Part shown: positions 60,661 to 64,000 of the stretch, one piece after another
Layout: every line of letters starts with the position of its first letter
Numbering within the stretch: position 1 is the stretch's first letter
Assembly: GCA_001972305.1 (NCBI GenBank)
Contig: BDDD01000059.1
Coordinates: 321,903-385,902 of the forward strand
From: Cephalotus follicularis
Taxonomy: Eukaryota; Streptophyta; Magnoliopsida; Oxalidales; Cephalotaceae
Reading direction: 5' to 3'
Length of the DNA: 64,000 nt
Notes under the pieces: model-generated
Database searches by the model: none
What the model was told of the DNA's origin: nothing
The model's input: only the letters and a program-made list of their open reading frames with translations
Made by a program: the position numbers and the translations under genes

Positions 60661-62040
60661 CCGGTAGAAGAAGCTGATAATTTTCTGGGATAGACTTGTG
60701 ACTTTTTTTGTAAAGTTTTTGGAAACCACCACCACTAGTATTTGGATTATGTGCTTGTGAATTTCTGATATTGTGTGAATTAATCATTGATACATTTTTG
60801 GTATGAATTAATCATACTGTATTGAATTTTGATAAATTGCATCACACAGATAGTGCATTCAATAAGCAATCAGTTGCATCACACAGACATGAATTCATAA
60901 CATTATTCATTGCCATACAACTTGCTCAATACAAGCATTAACATATTACATACCAAACCTGGAAATCAAATACATGGAGTAACTCATTACAGTGTAGTAC
61001 AGAACCAAAATTAACCCTTAATAAATTAACCATTAATTCTTTGATGACAACAGAATCATCAACATCAAAATGACAAACATATTGCAAATAATGTTTATCA
61101 CTAATAGCATCCCAACTGAACTTAGAGAGTTATCAAACATTTGCATCCTCCCAACCACCAAATTGTTGTCATTCCTTAAATTCCTTAAGGCTTCTGTTAT
61201 GCCATCCTCATAATCATTACCAGTAGAACAGCTCAATGGTCCTCTTCTGCCTGCATCAGTAGCTAGATTAGTAGGCAAGTACCATCCCAAGAAACCAGCA
61301 TCGCAGAGTGGAGCTTGTTCTTGTTCTTCATTGATCTCAAAACAAATTTGAGAGCAACTTCTTTGTCAAACCTGAACAATTTTGAAGCATATCACAATCC
61401 ATCCCCCATTGCCTCGTTCACGCTAGATGATGACATCTTTATCCAATATGAATTCAAAAACTCAAAGTCAATTATTGAATTTACCAAAATTTTCCAAAGA
61501 CCGATACACGTCAATTCAAGTTTACTAATTTCACCAACAGAAACACCAACATTAAAAGCATTAAAGTTTAGACAAAATGAGAAATTGAAACCAAAGAAAA
61601 TAATATGAATTCAACAAGTTAAACTCGGTTGTTGAATTTATCAAAATTTCCCAAAGACAGAGACACATCAATTGAAGTTCTATAATTCCAACAACAGAAA
61701 CATCAACGTTGGAAGCATTATTGAATTCATATGACCTGATAGTACCCTTTTGGGGAACGTCCAGTGCCAAAGTCTAGTATAAACAAAATGGGAAATTCAA
61801 ACCAGAGATTGAGATTTAAAAAAGGGAAATTCAATTGAGGAAACCAGAGAAAGACTTGGGTATTAAAGTATAAACAAAATGCGAAATTCAACATATCCAT
61901 AGTGATCGGACTTCAATTTCTTCGCTTTCTTCCCAATTGAATTGATCAATGTGCCAACTAGGGATTTGGGGGTTTGTTAGGGACTTGAGGGTTTGGGTTA
62001 TGTTTGTTGTTTAGGGTTATACTCATTTCTACGCTATACT
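60661..62040. other. MULE 3' region; unidentified minus-strand frame
   Basis: No recognised gene. On the minus strand 61290-61033 encodes 85 residues ending in a hydrophobic stretch (MLLVINIICNMFVILMLMILL) that could be a membrane segment. It could be the end of a second MULE gene or captured host sequence, but no family is recognised. A 115-bp direct repeat (61449-61563 and 61606-61720) also lies here. Confidence 0.35.
61449..61720. repeat. 115-bp direct repeat, two copies
   Basis: 61449-61563 and 61606-61720 align along their length, from TGAATTCAA to GCATTA, with roughly 20% differences and a 42-bp spacer. Confidence 0.8.
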
Positions 62041-62231
62041 GACGTTAAGTGTTCAGCTTGACGTTTAATGTGCTAGCTAGACACTTAACGTTGATTTTGG
62101 ATGGGAAATGGGACTTGGGGGTAACTGTGACAAACGGAGAAGACTTTGGGGGCAAGCGTGACACAAAAAAAAAGTTTAGGGATACATTTGACACAACGTG
62201 AAAAGTTCATGGGGCAAAAATGGATTTAACC
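62041..62231. repeat. MULE right terminal inverted repeat
   Basis: 191 bp; reverse complement of 48992-49184. The internal palindrome GACGTTAAGTGTTC...GACACTTAACGT is kept here too. Confidence 0.93.
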
Positions 62232-62359
62232 ATTTTATTTATGATTTAGTTGAATTTTGAATCTTCTCTTATATAGTGATATGAATTATTCAATATTTTG
62301 TTTGAACATTGCATATTTTTATCCATTGGTTTTGCTATATATAAAACTTAGGAGGAGAT

Positions 62360-62575
62360 TGTTAGGTATTTAATATATACCTAAATAGTATTTCCTAATA
62401 TACGCTTGTATGGATAATGGACTGGTGTAGTGGGCCTATTATGTTACCCAGTAACCAATAAAACCCTTATTTATTCCATATATATACTAGATGAAGACAA
62501 CAATTTTAGTATTCCAAACTTGATACCTCAGGTGTAATGCTTTAAGTAACCTCTTACTTAACCTACAACCTAACA
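62360..62575 (+). repeat. Outer copia 3' LTR (216 bp)
   Basis: TGTTAGGTATTTAATATATACC to CCTAACA, preceded by the purine tract GGAGGAGAT. Pairs with 21429-21653. Confidence 0.88.
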
Positions 62576-62680
62576 AATGCAACCCATAATAGAATCGATC
62601 AATCACAAGGAGAGGCCAAGAGAGAGAGAATAATCAACCACTAATTTAAAGGATTAAGAAAGAGAAAAATAAACTAAAGC

Positions 62681-62683
<3 letters not shown>

Positions 62684-62711
<28 letters not shown>
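62684..62711. repeat. GA microsatellite
   Basis: GA dinucleotide run of about 14 units. Confidence 0.92.
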
Positions 62712-62712
<1 letters not shown>

Positions 62713-63237
62713 CATTCATTTTTTTTTTTGAGAGATGGCCATGGAGATCCATAGAGGGGTAATAAGCTTGAGGAGATGGAGATTGGAACGTGAATTAAAT
62801 AAGATTTGTTGAGCTTAAAGAGATGGAGATGGCCATGGAGATTCAAAGAGGGTATAATGAGCTCGGGTTTGGTGAGAATTATAGGGGGTGTTTTCTTTGT
62901 CAAATGTATTATGATTTTGGGAAATTAGATTTATGGTTTCTTTATCCCTATACATAAAATTATTGGCCGGTTGGGTTGAGTAAGTATTCGACCAATTATC
63001 TTGCGACCGACGAGAGTTATGAAGAATGTGCGACTGAGCGATTGGTCGGAAGAATGTTCTTCCGACGTGCAGCGGGTTTTTCTCCTAGTTTTCAGTGATG
63101 AATGCATGTAATGGCTTATTGATGAATTGGTAATGTATAACAGAGCTTTCCGAGGAAGTGGCAAGCATTGAGTGGAGTAATGCTCTGCATGGAAACGAAA
63201 GTGGAACCACTAGCCCATGATTCAGCAAAAGTTACAT

Positions 63238-63245
63238 TATAAATA
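63238..63245 (+). promoter_or_regulatory. Possible TATA box
   Basis: TATAAATA in the context ACATTATAAATAGAACTC, followed about 30 nt later by CAAAGCAAGG and then AACAATCAAAGC. It resembles a plant core promoter, of a gene lying beyond the window or of an LTR. No coding start follows within the window. Confidence 0.35.
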
Positions 63246-64000
63246 GAACTCGTGGTCTCCAAAGCAAGGGTCTTGCACCTCAACAATCAAAGCTACAATA
63301 GCGTCTTATTATTCTAATTTGTCTGGTCCTGTACCAGTCGATCAAACACTTAGCAGTTTCCTTATTACAATTTGCATTTGTTCTTTTACTTTGTTAGCAA
63401 CTTAACTTCTGTTGTTCAAGTTCTAGTCCCGTGTTTCAGCAGTCGAGTCCAATACTCAGGTTGTAGTGTTTGTTAATTACATTGTCTGTCAATTCAATTC
63501 ACTGTTGATTATTTAATTTCATGGCATTTACTTATACTGATGTTCTTGCTCAATGGTTTACATTTTGTTAATCTCAATTTGATAATTAATTTAGTACTGG
63601 TTCAAGTGTTTAGTAAGTCCTTTAGATTACAAAGCAATCATATAAAAAAACTTTAAGGAAACTACCCCAGTCTTTTTTCACAATCGTTTGTTGATTCACT
63701 TTTATTTCATTTTAAGGTGTTCAACCACATGGCCGATTTTGGGTTTGGTAGCTCCATGCGGCCGACTTATAGAATCTAGCTGCAAGTTGTAGGAATTAAA
63801 GCCGACGTCATAGAGTACTTCTAAATTACTTTAAGACAAGCATAAGTCTCTGGCACGTCCACATTCAACTGATTAGCAGGCGAGATTGTGTTAGTGTATT
63901 TTACATGCGACAACAGGGTTAAACTGAAATGTTTATATTGATTTTGGAAAATTTGATTTGTGTGTTTTTTTAATAAAGGATTAGAGAAAATAAAAGAACA

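Larger units (their letters stand above)
48992..62231 (+). mobile_element. Mutator-like element (MULE) opened by gypsy B
   Basis: Terminal inverted repeats of about 190 bp (48992-49184 and 62041-62231) begin GGGTTAAATC and GGTTAAATCC. Outside them is a direct repeat ATTTTATTTA (48982-48991 and 62232-62241). Read as 9 bp this is the standard Mutator duplication, with one shared flanking base. Inside is a mudrA-type transposase pseudogene (49840-52638, tail at 60294-60660). Gypsy B at 52639-60293 splits the transposase tail. About 5.6 kb is original MULE. It sits in the 3' part of the outer copia. Confidence 0.93.
21429..62575 (+). mobile_element. Outer Ty1-copia retrotransposon with nested insertions
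   Basis: LTRs at 21429-21653 and 62360-62575 share the same start (TGTTRGGTATTTRATATATACC), middle and end (CTAACA), with about 15% differences by eye. Between them the copia order gag (22430-23214), protease-integrase-RT start (36264-38123), then RT end-RNase H (47029-48235) is collinear once nested elements are removed. A purine tract GGAGGAGAT (62351-62359) precedes the right LTR. The nested elements are 23215-36263, 38124-47028 and 48992-62231, leaving about 6 kb of original element. No primer site is seen after the left LTR and the flanks (GATTT, AATGC) do not match, so no target duplication is visible. All coding segments are broken. It is the oldest layer. Confidence 0.88.
62576..64000. 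other. Flanking DNA, no supported gene
   Basis: Non-coding to the end of the window as far as I can see. It holds a GA microsatellite (62684-62711) and a TATA-like site (63238-63245). The C- and T-rich text after 63260 could be a 5' leader or part of another LTR, but nothing decides between these. Confidence 0.5.

Noticed and set aside
62684..62711. GAGA-factor regulatory site
   Set aside because: A plain GA microsatellite with no gene nearby to support a regulatory role.

Overview
This window is nuclear DNA of a flowering plant, most likely a eudicot. The evidence is two intron-rich genes with GT-AG introns and plant-type proteins, Ty1-copia and Ty3-gypsy retrotransposons primed by initiator-Met tRNA, a Mutator-like (MULE) DNA transposon, a hAT-type MITE and an AT-rich background. 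I cannot name the species.

Layout. 1-8340: a repeat-like flank split by a Ty3-gypsy element at 410-7952 (coding sense minus, target duplication CTTTG). Its two LTRs are almost identical, although it lacks its primer site, gag and most of RT. 8341-8874: a non-autonomous hAT element with an 8-bp target duplication. 9065-14657 (+): nine coding exons for an ASCC2-like protein with a CUE domain (834 aa). 15804-20146 (-): thirteen coding exons for an IFRD-family (interferon-related developmental regulator, SAT32-like) protein (446 aa). Both gene models splice in frame from start to stop. The genes converge, with about 1.15 kb between their stop codons, and both families have links to ribosome surveillance or dormancy.

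21429-62575 is one very large nest. An old Ty1-copia element (LTRs about 220 bp, visibly diverged) has been opened at three places. A second copia element (23215-36263, duplication CAATA) sits in its gag and itself carries a solo LTR (28701-31318, duplication AATGC). A gypsy element, here called gypsy A (38124-47028, duplication ACATG), sits in its RT. A MULE (48992-62231, TIRs about 190 bp) sits just before its 3' LTR, and that MULE was opened by gypsy B (52639-60293, minus strand, duplication CATGY). All of these have stop codons, frameshifts or lost catalytic residues. 62576-64000 is flanking DNA with a GA microsatellite and one TATA-like site but no gene I can support.

The points most worth a second look are: a 46-codon upstream ORF in the leader of the IFRD gene; the young-looking but defective gypsy element at 410-7952, whose LTR minisatellite differs by one 48-bp unit between its two ends; arrays of short palindromic motifs inside the long LTRs of several unrelated families; a split hairpin in the last intron of the IFRD gene; and stop codons of the CAG-to-TAG type in gypsy A.
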